Source: Gammaproteobacteria bacterium
GTDB lineage: Bacteria > Pseudomonadota > Gammaproteobacteria > Pseudomonadales > Azotimanducaceae
DNA: 64,000 nt
Direction: 5' to 3'
Assembly: GCA_004357385.1 (NCBI GenBank)
Contig: SMWF01000036.1
Location: 1-64,000 of the forward strand
Every line of letters starts with the position of its first letter. The first letter of the stretch is position 1. The position numbers and the translations under genes were made by a program. The notes beneath the pieces are model-generated. The model did no database searches. It worked only from the letters and a program-made list of their open reading frames with translations, and was not told the DNA's origin. Shown here piece by piece: positions 16,935 through 26,300 of this stretch.

Positions 16935-18329
16935 TCAGATGTGCAGCGCACGTCCGTGCGCTGCCAATACCGCCTCGTGCATCGACTCGGACACCGTCGG
17001 GTGCGGAAAGATCGCCTCGATCAATTCCACTTCGGTGCTCTCCAGGCCCATCGCCACGACGAACCCTTGAATCATTTCGGTAACGGTTGGCCCCACCATG
17101 TGCGCCCCCAACAGTTCTCCCGTGGAGGCATCGAAGATCGTCTTGACCAGACCGTCGGTGTCACCGACGGCGACGGCCTTGCCGTTGCCGATCAGCGGGA
17201 ACCGGCCGATTTTCACCTCACGGTTTGACTCGGCGGCGGCGCGTTCGGTCAGCCCGACGCTGGCCACCTGCGGATGACAATAGGTGCAACCCGGAATTCG
17301 ATCGCGATTGAGCGGGTGGGGTGTTCCATCGGCGATGTATTCCGCACAGATCGTTCCTTCGTGACTGGCTTTGTGCGCGAGGCAGGGAACCCCCGCGACG
17401 TCACCGATCGCGAAGATGCCTGGTTCCGCGGTTTCCTGATAGTCGCCAGCTTGAATGAACCCCCCCGCGACCTTGACGGCGGTGGTTTCCAGGCCCAGAT
17501 CCTCGACGTTACCCGCCACACCGACCGAGAGAATGGCTCGGTCGAATTCGCGTTCGGTGATTCCGGCCGCCGTCTCGATTTCCGCCACCAGACCGGCGTC
17601 ACTTGTTGTTACGCTCAGAACCTTGGCGCCGGTGTGGATCTCAATGCCCTGGGCGTCGAAGGCGGCGCGCGCCAATTCTGCAATCTCGTCGTCCTCCACG
17701 GGAAGGATCTGAGGTAACACTTCGACCACAGTGACATCACTGCCCAGTGTGTTGTAGAAACTCGCGAATTCGATGCCGATCGCACCTGCGCCGATGACCA
17801 GCAAGCGCTTGGGCAGTTCCGTGGGCACCATCGCTTCGCGATAGCTCCAGACCTTCTGGCCGTCGATTTCGATGTTGGGCAGCGATTTTGGCCGGGCGCC
17901 GGTAGCCAGGACGATGGCATCGGCGGCCAATTCTGCATCGACGCCATCATCCAGGGAAACGAGCAGCCGGCCCGGACCGTCCAGGCGTGCCTGGCCATCG
18001 AATACCGTTATCTTGTTCTTGCGCATCAGCATACCGATGCCCTGGCTGAGCTGATTGGCCACCGCCCGCGACCGGGCGACCACCGCCGACAGGTCGAAGT
18101 CGACACTACCGACGTTGATGCCGAGTGCGCTGGCATTGGCGATTTCGCGATATACATCGGCCGTATGCAGCAGCGATTTAGTCGGAATGCAGCCCCAGTT
18201 CAGGCAGATACCGCCGAGGTGCTCGCGTTCCACAAGGGCGGTCTGCAAGCCCAGTTGCGCGGCCCGGATCGCCGCGACGTACCCGCCTGGCCCACCACCG
18301 ACAACGATGCAATCGAAATGATCTGCCAT
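16935..18329 (-). CDS. lpdA: Dihydrolipoyl dehydrogenase (E3)
   Basis: Reoxidises dihydrolipoamide of the neighbouring E2 using FAD and NAD. The FAD motif GGGPGGYVAAIRA is at the N-terminus, followed by the redox disulfide GGICLNWGCIPTKSLL. The NAD motif GAGAIGIEFASF lies mid-protein and the dimer-interface catalytic His-Glu lies in FPHPTVSE. Length 464 is normal. It is the last gene of the E1alpha-E1beta-AcoX-E2-E3 series and follows the E2 gene by about ten bases. Confidence 0.95.
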   Translation of the reverse strand: MADHFDCIVVGGGPGGYVAAIRAAQLGLQTALVEREHLGGICLNWGCIPTKSLLHTADVYREIANASALGINVGSVDFDLSAVVARSRAVANQLSQGIGMLMRKNKITVFDGQARLDGPGRLLVSLDDGVDAELAADAIVLATGARPKSLPNIEIDGQKVWSYREAMVPTELPKRLLVIGAGAIGIEFASFYNTLGSDVTVVEVLPQILPVEDDEIAELARAAFDAQGIEIHTGAKVLSVTTSDAGLVAEIETAAGITEREFDRAILSVGVAGNVEDLGLETTAVKVAGGFIQAGDYQETAEPGIFAIGDVAGVPCLAHKASHEGTICAEYIADGTPHPLNRDRIPGCTYCHPQVASVGLTERAAAESNREVKIGRFPLIGNGKAVAVGDTDGLVKTIFDASTGELLGAHMVGPTVTEMIQGFVVAMGLESTEVELIEAIFPHPTVSESMHEAVLAAHGRALHI

Positions 18330-18338
18330 GAGTGTTCC

Positions 18339-19748
18339 TCAGACCAGCAGGCGGTAGGGCGCTTCCAGCAGGTCCCTGACGGTGCCCAGAAACCGGGCGG
18401 CTGGCGCGCCGTCGTTTATCCGGTGGTCCCACGTCAGCGAGAGACGCATGATCTTGCGCTTCACGGGCGTATCGCCTTCCCAGGCAAGGCCATCGTAGAT
18501 CCGGTTGATGCCCAGAATGCCGGCCTGGGGTGCATTGATGATGGGCGTAAAGGAATCGACGCCGAACATACCCAGGGCGGATACGGTAAAGGTCCCGCCG
18601 GCCATTTCATCCAACCCCAGCGTGCCCGTCCGGGCGGCGTCGGCGAGCCGCGAGGCTTCGAGCGATATGCTCTTGAGGTCGCGCTGATCCGCGTCACGGA
18701 TAACCGGCACCAGCAGACCTTCGTCGATGGCCACGGCGATCCCGACGTGGACCCCGGTCAACAACGCGATTTCGGTTTCGCGGAACTCACTGTTCATCAT
18801 CGGGTGCAGGCGCAATGCTTTAGCTGCCGCCCGCACGACCAGGTCGGTGTAGGTCGGTCGAACGCCCTCGACTTCCCATTCGTCGATTAACTGGGTGCGC
18901 AACCGAACCGCGTCTTCCATACTCACATCCATGTCCATGGTGAGTTGGGCGCTGCTGTCCAGGCTGGCTTTCATGCGCGTGGCGATGGTTTTGCGGATAC
19001 CCTTGACCGGGACGGTTTCGCCGGCGGAGAGCGCGGAACCAGCCGCGGGCGCGCGGGCCGCTGACGGGCTTGCCGCTGGCGCCGCCGCGGCTGCTTCGAC
19101 ATCGTCCTTGGTGATTCGCCCACCGGGACCGGTGCCCTGCACGGTCGTCAGGTCCACACCCAGTTCCGCGGCGCGACGCCGGGCCAACGGCGAGCTTGGG
19201 CCCGGTGTTGCAGCGCTTGCGGGCACCGCGGTTGCCGGGGCGGCTTTTGGCATCGCAGCACGAGCCGTGACGTCGGCTTCCACGATCCGTCCACCGGGAC
19301 CTGAGCCGTTGAGCTGGGCGATCTCCACGCCGAGTTCTCCCGCCAGTCGGCGGGCAGCTGGGGAGGACAGTATTCGACCGCCGTCGCCGCGCGTCGCTGC
19401 GGGAGCGACGGTGGCTGCGGCTGGCGCCGGTGCGGCGGCGGGTTGGCTCGCCGGTGCGGCTACGCTCGCGGCCTGGGCGCTGGGCGTTGGCAGCTCCGCG
19501 GGTATCTCTTCGCCGGCCGCGTAGATGTACCCCACCACGTCACCGGGAGCCATCATCACGCCAGGTTCCACCAGGTGTTTAACGGTCCCGTCGGCTTCGG
19601 CGTCGACGTCGAGATTGATCTTCTCGGTTTCCAACGCATAGACCAGCTCGCCAGACTTCACTTGGGCGCCGTCGGGGATGAACCATTTTTCGACCATCCC
19701 TTCGGTCATCGTCATTCCAACCTTGATGAGATAAATCTCAGTGGGCAT
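18339..19748 (-). CDS. 2-oxoacid dehydrogenase E2 (dihydrolipoamide acyltransferase) with two E3-binding domains
   Basis: Transfers the acyl group from lipoyl to CoA. Domain order in the 469-residue protein: lipoyl domain (lipoyl Lys43 in ETEKINLDV); Ala/Pro linker; a peripheral-subunit-binding domain (about 126-162, ending GSGPGGRIVEADV); a second linker; a second such domain (about 185-219, ending GTGPGGRITKDDV); and the catalytic domain with DHRINDG near the C-terminus. Two PSBDs are unusual, as most bacterial E2s have one. The ATG at 19748 has GGAG upstream. The gene overlaps the AcoX-like gene by 11 bases. Acetoin or a branched oxoacid is the likely class of substrate. Confidence 0.92.
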   Translation of the reverse strand: MPTEIYLIKVGMTMTEGMVEKWFIPDGAQVKSGELVYALETEKINLDVDAEADGTVKHLVEPGVMMAPGDVVGYIYAAGEEIPAELPTPSAQAASVAAPASQPAAAPAPAAATVAPAATRGDGGRILSSPAARRLAGELGVEIAQLNGSGPGGRIVEADVTARAAMPKAAPATAVPASAATPGPSSPLARRRAAELGVDLTTVQGTGPGGRITKDDVEAAAAAPAASPSAARAPAAGSALSAGETVPVKGIRKTIATRMKASLDSSAQLTMDMDVSMEDAVRLRTQLIDEWEVEGVRPTYTDLVVRAAAKALRLHPMMNSEFRETEIALLTGVHVGIAVAIDEGLLVPVIRDADQRDLKSISLEASRLADAARTGTLGLDEMAGGTFTVSALGMFGVDSFTPIINAPQAGILGINRIYDGLAWEGDTPVKRKIMRLSLTWDHRINDGAPAARFLGTVRDLLEAPYRLLV

Positions 19749-20748
19749 CTGTTTCTCCGGTGGACTTTCTGCGGAACACACCGCGGCAGGCGGCTAGTTC
19801 CAATGTTCGTTGCGTGTCGACCACCCGGGGTCCGTTGCGCTCGAGACGAAGCCAGGCTTTCTGTCCAGGCTTCAAGATGCGTTCGCGCTCACCGTCGAAC
19901 GCCAGTACGCCAGGTCCGCGGATTTCGATGCGCTCGCCCGGCGACACCGCAGCAACGGAGCGTACCGACACATCCTGATAGAGCCCCGGCGCAATGGGTG
20001 CGTAGACGATGTCGCCGCCTTCGCCCATCTTCAGCAGCAGACCATGGTCGGCGTCCTCGGACACTGGTTGGATCAGCCCGCCGATTGCCGTAACACCCAC
20101 CGCCGAGGGCTCGGCGCGGGTGAGCAGCGCGAGCTGTAACTGGTCAGCATCGAGCAGCGCTCGTGAACCGACGAACCGTTGCCGGGTGAGCACGGCATCG
20201 ATCAATGCCAGATCGTCCTTCTCGTCTTCGATTTCAACGCAGATCACCTTGGTGGGCTTCGCCACCTCTTCGAGGGCCACGGCGCCGGTCGCGATCAATC
20301 CGGCGGCTGCACCGGCAATGGTCGCTTCGACGAAGCGTGGAAACACGTTGTTCGTGCCGGTGGACACCGGTACAAGCGGCGCATCGTGCCAGCCCAACGC
20401 GAAGGCGCGATTGGTTCCATCGCCGCCCAGGGTAATGACCACCGCGCAACCTGCCTCCTTGAGGCCGCGGGCGGCTCGCGTGGTATCGAGCGCGCTGCCG
20501 GTCGCCGGCGAGTCGACTGGCTCGAAGTGCAGTTCCGTTGCGAACTCCTCCAGTGCAGCCTCGGTGATGCCGTGGGTATCTGGGAGGAAGCGAAACTCCC
20601 GCGCGGATGCTGCCATGGCGCCGACCACTGCGCGGCGGATGATGGCGCACTTTTCCTGATTGTCGAATACTGAAGCGCGAGCAACCAGGCGCCGCACGTC
20701 CTTGCCCGACGCAGGATTAGCAGCGATCCCGATCGGGCCGATTGCCAT
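19738..20748 (-). CDS. acoX: AcoX-like ATP-NAD kinase family protein
   Basis: A 336-residue member of the ATP-NAD kinase fold with the GGDGTNRAF motif in the N-terminal half. In acetoin catabolic operons of several bacteria a protein of this kind (AcoX) is encoded between or beside the E1 and E2 genes; its exact role is unsettled. Here it sits between E1beta and E2 and overlaps the E2 start, which supports both the AcoX assignment and an acetoin-type complex. True NAD kinases are shorter and not operon-bound in this way. Confidence 0.8.
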   Translation of the reverse strand: MAIGPIGIAANPASGKDVRRLVARASVFDNQEKCAIIRRAVVGAMAASAREFRFLPDTHGITEAALEEFATELHFEPVDSPATGSALDTTRAARGLKEAGCAVVITLGGDGTNRAFALGWHDAPLVPVSTGTNNVFPRFVEATIAGAAAGLIATGAVALEEVAKPTKVICVEIEDEKDDLALIDAVLTRQRFVGSRALLDADQLQLALLTRAEPSAVGVTAIGGLIQPVSEDADHGLLLKMGEGGDIVYAPIAPGLYQDVSVRSVAAVSPGERIEIRGPGVLAFDGERERILKPGQKAWLRLERNGPRVVDTQRTLELAACRGVFRRKSTGETDAH

Positions 20749-20774
20749 CGAAGCCTCCGAGTGCGCGCTGGCCG

Positions 20775-21776
20775 CTACAGCCCCAGCGTCCGGCGGGCTT
20801 CCGCGGCGATGGTTTTGGCGTTCGGCACGTAATGCGGTTCAAGTCCCGGGCTGAACGGCACCGGAGAGAACGGCGCGCCAACGCGGGCAACCGGTGCGTC
20901 GAGATAGTCGAATGCCAGTTCCTGAATCTGGGCCGCGATTTCGGCACCAAACCCAGCGAACCGCACGGCTTCGTGAACGATCATCGCGCGATGGGTCTTT
21001 TTCACCGAGTCGATGACAGTGTCGGTGTCGAAGGGCTGCAGGGTGATCGGATCTATGACCTCGGTGTCGATGCCATCGGCTTTCAGATCCTCTGCGGCAG
21101 TCAACGCTTCGTGAAGCATGCGACCGAAGGCGACGATGGTGAAGTTGGTGCCGGGACGGACGATGTTCGCGACGCCGATCGGCACCTCGTATGGATCTTC
21201 AGGCACCTCGCCCGGGAGACCCAGCGACATCTTGTTCAGGATGACGAACACAGGATTGCTGTCCCGGGCCGCCGCGATGATCGATCCCTTCGCGTCATAC
21301 GGGGTCGCGGGCATCATCACCTTCAGGCCGGGCAGGTGGCACAGCCAGGCTTCCAGGCTCTGCGAATGTTGTGCCGCCAGGTTCAACCCGGCGCCGGCCA
21401 TGGTCAACACGGTGATCGGCAGTTGTGCCGCGCCGCCGAACATGAAGCGCATCTTGGCCATCTGGTTGGCGACTTCGTCCATGCATTCGCCCAGGAAATC
21501 CATGAACATCAAGTCGATGATCGGTCGGCAGCCCGTGGCGGCGGCACCCACGCCAAGTCCGATGATCCCAGCCTCGGAAATAGGGGTGTCGATTACGCGG
21601 CGTTCGCCGAATTCGGCGAGCAGGCCCTTGAAGGAACCGTACACGCCGCCTGCGCCGGCCACATCTTCGCCGGCGACGAAGGCATTCTCCTGCTCGAGGA
21701 GTACCTGTCTGATGCCTTCGGTGATCGCGGCCACATAGGGCAGCGTGCGCGCTTCGGTGGTTTGTGCTTCAGCCAT
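20775..21776 (-). CDS. acoB: 2-oxoacid/acetoin dehydrogenase E1 beta subunit
   Basis: Thiamine-diphosphate-dependent E1 component, beta chain, about 333 residues. Landmarks are ENAFVAGEDVAGAGG, DTPISEAGIIGLGVGAA and the C-terminal transketolase domain with IDPITLQPFDTDTV. The ATG at 21776 is preferred, with AAGGA upstream; the frame also allows a TTG at 21794 overlapping the E1alpha stop. It follows E1alpha closely and precedes acoX. Whether the substrate is acetoin, pyruvate or a branched oxoacid is not decided by sequence alone. Confidence 0.9.
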   Translation of the reverse strand: MAEAQTTEARTLPYVAAITEGIRQVLLEQENAFVAGEDVAGAGGVYGSFKGLLAEFGERRVIDTPISEAGIIGLGVGAAATGCRPIIDLMFMDFLGECMDEVANQMAKMRFMFGGAAQLPITVLTMAGAGLNLAAQHSQSLEAWLCHLPGLKVMMPATPYDAKGSIIAAARDSNPVFVILNKMSLGLPGEVPEDPYEVPIGVANIVRPGTNFTIVAFGRMLHEALTAAEDLKADGIDTEVIDPITLQPFDTDTVIDSVKKTHRAMIVHEAVRFAGFGAEIAAQIQELAFDYLDAPVARVGAPFSPVPFSPGLEPHYVPNAKTIAAEARRTLGL

Positions 21777-21790
21777 GGGGAGTGTCCTTC

Positions 21791-22768
21791 TCAAGCGACA
21801 TAGTAGACGTCATCCAGCAGGGTGGAGGGGTCCGGCATTGGACTGTCGTTAGCGAACTGGATCGCGACATCGAGCTCGCCTTTCACGGTCTCGTGCACAG
21901 CTGCCATGTCGTCCTTGCTCATGATGTCCTGTTCGGAGAGTCGGGCTTCGAACAGGTCGATCGGATCGCGTTTCTTCCACTCCATGACTTCTTCGTCGGT
22001 TCGATAGGAAAGGCCCATACCGCGCACTCCGACGTGGTCGTAGTAGCGGTAGGTCTTGCATTCGAGCAGGGTGGGTCCGCCACCGCTGCGGGCGCGATCG
22101 ATCGCTTCGCCGGCCGCCTCGTAGACCGCAACCACGTCCATGCCGTCGACCACCACGCCGGGCATACCGTAGCCCGCCGCCCGATCCGCCACATCGACAA
22201 TTGCCTGATGGTTCTTCTGGGCGGTGTATTCGCCGTAGCCGTTGTTTTCGCAGACCATCACGATGGGCAGCTTGAACAGCCCAGCCATGTTGGCCGCTTC
22301 GTGAACCGACCCTTCGTTGCTGGCACCGTCACCGAAGAAGGTCACGGCCACAGCACCGTTGTCTTTGAACTTGTTGGCGAACGCCGCCCCGACGGCAATC
22401 GGCGGTCCGGCGCCCACAATGCCGTTGGCGCCAAGCATGCCCAGGTCCATGTCACAGATGTGCATGGAGCCGCCTTTGCCTTTGCAGTAGCCGGTGGCCT
22501 TGCCAAACAACTCGGCGTACATGCGGTTGAAGTCGCCGCCCTTGGCGATCAGGTGGCCATGACCCCGGTGGGTGCTGGTAATCTGATCGGTGTCCGCGAG
22601 ATGGACCATGATCCCGGCGGCGATGGCTTCCTGACCCACGTAAAGGTGCAGCGCACCTGGGATTTTGCCGTCTTCCATCATTTTTCCGGCGGTTTCTTCG
22701 AAATGCCGGATCCGTACCATGCGGCGATGCATGTCGCGCAAGGTGTCGTCGTTCGGTTGGCTGGTCAA
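21791..22768 (-). CDS. acoA: 2-oxoacid/acetoin dehydrogenase E1 alpha subunit
   Basis: Alpha chain of the TPP-dependent E1, with STHRGHGH and the TPP/Mg motif GDGASNEGSVHEAANMA. The open frame reaches 22831, but a TTG at 22768 is preceded by GGAG at good distance, and a 34-base palindrome lies at 22788-22821. A regulatory palindrome is more plausible outside the coding region, so the TTG is preferred (325 residues). The protein then starts LTSQPNDDTLRDMHRRMVR, like family members. First gene of the five-gene operon. Confidence 0.88.
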   Translation of the reverse strand: MTSQPNDDTLRDMHRRMVRIRHFEETAGKMMEDGKIPGALHLYVGQEAIAAGIMVHLADTDQITSTHRGHGHLIAKGGDFNRMYAELFGKATGYCKGKGGSMHICDMDLGMLGANGIVGAGPPIAVGAAFANKFKDNGAVAVTFFGDGASNEGSVHEAANMAGLFKLPIVMVCENNGYGEYTAQKNHQAIVDVADRAAGYGMPGVVVDGMDVVAVYEAAGEAIDRARSGGGPTLLECKTYRYYDHVGVRGMGLSYRTDEEVMEWKKRDPIDLFEARLSEQDIMSKDDMAAVHETVKGELDVAIQFANDSPMPDPSTLLDDVYYVA

Positions 22769-22787
22769 AAAACCGTCTCCGCTGACT

Positions 22788-22821
22788 GTTATCGGACCGG
22801 ATAGATTACGTATCCGATAAC
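22788..22821. promoter_or_regulatory. Long inverted repeat before the acoA-type operon
   Basis: GTTATCGGA (22788-22796) and TCCGATAAC (22813-22821) form a perfect nine-base inverted repeat separated by 16 bases; an inner CGGATA/TATCCG pair partly overlaps it. It sits in the divergent region between the E1alpha gene and the NTF2-like gene at 22913, about 20 bases upstream of the preferred E1alpha start. It is a good operator candidate. No regulator gene is next to it. Confidence 0.55.
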
Positions 22822-22912
22822 CCCGGAGCAAGCGCGATACGCGGTTTCGGAGTGAAAACTAAAGCGGACGGTTTATTTTCTGTCGGGGTTTGCTGAGAGG
22901 AGGGTCAGTATC

Positions 22913-23389
22913 GTGAGTGATCATCAGGCAATCTGCGAAGTGCGCTATCGCTACGCGCTGGGGCTCGATACCCGCGATTGGGCGTTGTACCGATCGATTT
23001 TCGCCGATGACATCGAAATGGACTTTTCTTCATTCAGCGGTGATCTCGGACGGGTCATGAGCGCCGATGATTGGGTTGCGCAGTGCCGCGTGTTATTTAC
23101 CGGCCTGGATGCGTCCCAGCACGTAATGACCAACCCTCTTGTGAAGGTCGATGGTGATCGAGCGCGCTGCCGAATGTACATGACGGCGGACCACTACTTT
23201 GCCAACGATCAAGGCGGCGACCGGTACGTGATCGGCGGCTATTACGACGACCAGTTGGTCCGCACCGGCGCTGGCTGGCTGCTCGAAGCGGTGACGCTGA
23301 CGCTCTTGTGGCAGCGCGGCAACCGGCACATTCTGGAGTTGGCGGCGGTGAAGGGGGCAGCCGTTGTTGCGCGCGAAGCGCCGGATTGA
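22913..23389 (+). CDS. NTF2-like/SnoaL-like protein
   Basis: A 158-residue small alpha+beta cone-fold protein. ICEVRYRYALGLDTRDWALYRSIFADD and later SQHVMTNPLVKVDGDRA are typical of the bile-acid 7-alpha-dehydratase/SnoaL-like group. It starts with GTG after GAGAGGAGG. It is divergent from the 2-oxoacid dehydrogenase operon and converges on glutamate dehydrogenase. Enzymatic role unknown; it may be a dehydratase or isomerase for a catabolic intermediate. Confidence 0.8.
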   Translation: MSDHQAICEVRYRYALGLDTRDWALYRSIFADDIEMDFSSFSGDLGRVMSADDWVAQCRVLFTGLDASQHVMTNPLVKVDGDRARCRMYMTADHYFANDQGGDRYVIGGYYDDQLVRTGAGWLLEAVTLTLLWQRGNRHILELAAVKGAAVVAREAPD

Positions 23390-23393
23390 AACT

Positions 23394-26300
23394 CTAGGAA
23401 CGAGGTAGCGGAATCGGGGGTGCTGCACTCAGCATTCGGCAGAGGTCGTTGAGTTTGCGACAGGTCATCGAGAACAAGGAGAAATCCTGGACGGCCGCCT
23501 GTTGTGCCGACTCGATCGCGCCGCGCCAGGCTTCCGTAAACTCCGCATTACCCGCGAGCCACACCGCAACCTTATCGGTGCCCTGTGCATCCTGGAGCAC
23601 ACGAGTTGCCAGGCTGCCCTGATGGGAGGTGACGTCGTCCAGTAGCGCATCGCGTTCCATGGCCTGCCAATGGGTTGCCGACGGCATCTGCACCAGCTGT
23701 TCCGTCAGCCAGTCGAGGCGTAAGGCGGATCCCAACTGGGCGTACGCATCCAGGGTCTGCATGAGATCGGCGTTGCCACCCTCGGCGGCGTCGATGATCG
23801 GAAGCGCAACAGCCAGGACCGCCGCATTGGCGTGGCGCAAGGCAACGTGTTCGGGCAACCCCCGCATCTGCAGTTGCTCGATGCCCGCCGCCCGACGGGC
23901 AGCGGTAATCTGGCCCATGAGCGTGGGCGCCTCATTGCGTAGCAGTTCGATCCCCTCGCCAAACTCCGCGACGAGCTGGCCGACATCGAGTTGCGCTCGT
24001 CGATGGCGGAGGAACCATCGGGTGGCGCGTCGGCCGAGCCGAATCTGCTCCAGCATCAGCGTTAGACGAACCTCCTCGGCGACGTCGTCCAATGCTTCGA
24101 TCTCCCGGTAGCTCTCACGGATCCTGAAGCTGTCCATCGCGGCCAGGTAGGCTTTCACGGTTTCGTCCACACGACTGCCGATGAACTCTCCGACATGCGC
24201 GACAAAGGTAATGCCCATGTGATGGACGAGATCGTTGGCCAATTGCGTCGCGATCAGCTCGCGGATCAGCCGGTGGTCCCCGATCTCGTGCTCATAGCGG
24301 TCGCGCAGGAGGGTCGGAAACGCACTGAGTGCCTGACGCGCGATGATTGGATCCAGGTGGATTTCCGAGGCGATCAGTCGTTCTTTGAGGTGGATCTTGG
24401 CGTACGCCAGCAATACGGCCAATTCGGGGCGGGTCAGAGCGCCGCCTTGGACGAAGCGCTCGCTCAAGGCTTCGTCCGAGGGAATGGCTTCCAGCTCCCG
24501 ATCCAGTTCCTGGGCCTGTTCCATCTGTGAGATGAAGCGCTGATATTCGGCGTGCCGGGTTCGCAGATGGTGCTGGGCAAGGCTCAACGCCTGTGTCTGG
24601 CGGAAGTTGTTGGTCAGCACCAGACCGGCGACGGCATCGGTCATCTCCTCGAGCAGCAGGTTACGCTGCTTGTGGGTCATGTCACCCGCGCCGACGATGC
24701 CGTTGAGCAGGATCTTGATATTCACTTCATGGTCAGAACAGTCGACGCCACCCGCGTTGTCGATGAAATCGGCATTCACTGATCCGCCGTCCCGCGCGAA
24801 CTCCACGCGGGCGGCCTGGGTCATGCCGAGATTTCCACCCTCGCCGAACACCTGGCAGCACAGCTGCGCGGCGTCTACCCGAATGTTGTCGTTGGCGCGG
24901 TCACCGACTTCGGCATGAGTTTCATCGGTTGATTTCACGTAGGTTCCGATGCCGCCATTCCAGATCAGATCGACGGGTGCCTTGAGCAGTTCGTGAATGA
25001 GTTGATCCGGCGACAGCGCAGGCGCGGAAATGTCGAACAGCGTTCGGGCGGCTTCGCTCAGCTCGATCGATTTGGCGCTGCGTTCATAAATGCCGCCGCC
25101 AGTGGACAAGAGGTCAATGTCGTAATCCGCCCAGCTCGACCGTGGTCGTTCAAACAGACGTTTGCGCTCGGCGAAGCTCGCCAGGGGGTCGGGGTCAGGA
25201 TCGATGAAAATGTGGAGATGATTAAAGGCGGCGGTCAGCCTCACCGTGTTCGACAGAAGCATGCCGTTGCCAAAGACGTCGCCGGACATGTCGCCGATAC
25301 CGATGACTGATATCGACTCGTGCTGCACGTCGAGATTACGCTCGCGGAAATGCCGCTGTACGGAAATCCACGCGCCGCGCGCGGTGATCCCCATTTTCTT
25401 GTGATCGTAGCCGTTCGACCCTCCGGATGCGAAGGCGTCGCCCAACCAGAATCGGTAGTCATCGGCAATGGCGTTCGCAACGTCTGAAAATGACGCAGTG
25501 CCCTTGTCTGCTGCGACTACCAGGTACGGATCATCGTCGTCATAGCGGATAACCCGCTCCGGCGGGACCAGCACCCCGTCGATGAAGTTGTCGGTGACGT
25601 CCAACAGGCCGCGGATGAAATCCTGGTAGCAGTGGATCACATCGTGGGTATCACGCCGACCGCCGGGATCCGTTTTAACGACGAAGCCACCCTTGGCGCC
25701 AGTCGGCACGATCACTGCGTTCTTGACGATCTGAGCCTTGGCGAGACCAAGCACCTCGGTTCGATAGTCCTCCAGTCGGTCCGACCAGCGGATCCCCCCG
25801 CGCGCAATCGGCCCGCCGCGCAGATGCACGCCTTCCATGTGCGGCGCGCAGACGAAAATCTCGTGTTGCGGCACCGGCCGCGGGAGTTCGGATATCCGTC
25901 CGGGAGCCAGTTTGATCGACAGGAACGATCGAGGCTCGTCGGTACCGCAGTAATAATTGGTTCGCTCGGTCGCGTCGATCAGCTCTGCGAACCGGCGCAG
26001 GATTCGGTCTTCGTTCAACAGCTCGACATCGTCGAGCCCCAGCACGAACTCATCGCCCAACCGCAGGTACCGATCACGGTCCACCGTCGTGGGATCGAAC
26101 CGACTCTCGAACAGCTCCACCAGCAGGCATGCCAGGGTTGCGTGCGTGTTCAAGGTGTCGCTGATGAAGTGCTCGCTGAAGCCGAAGCGGATTTGCTTCA
26201 TGTAGTGTGCGTAGCTGCGCAGCACGACGACCTGACGCCAGGTCAGACCGGCCGCGAGGATGAGCCGATTGAACGAATCGTCGTCGACGCTGCCATCCCA

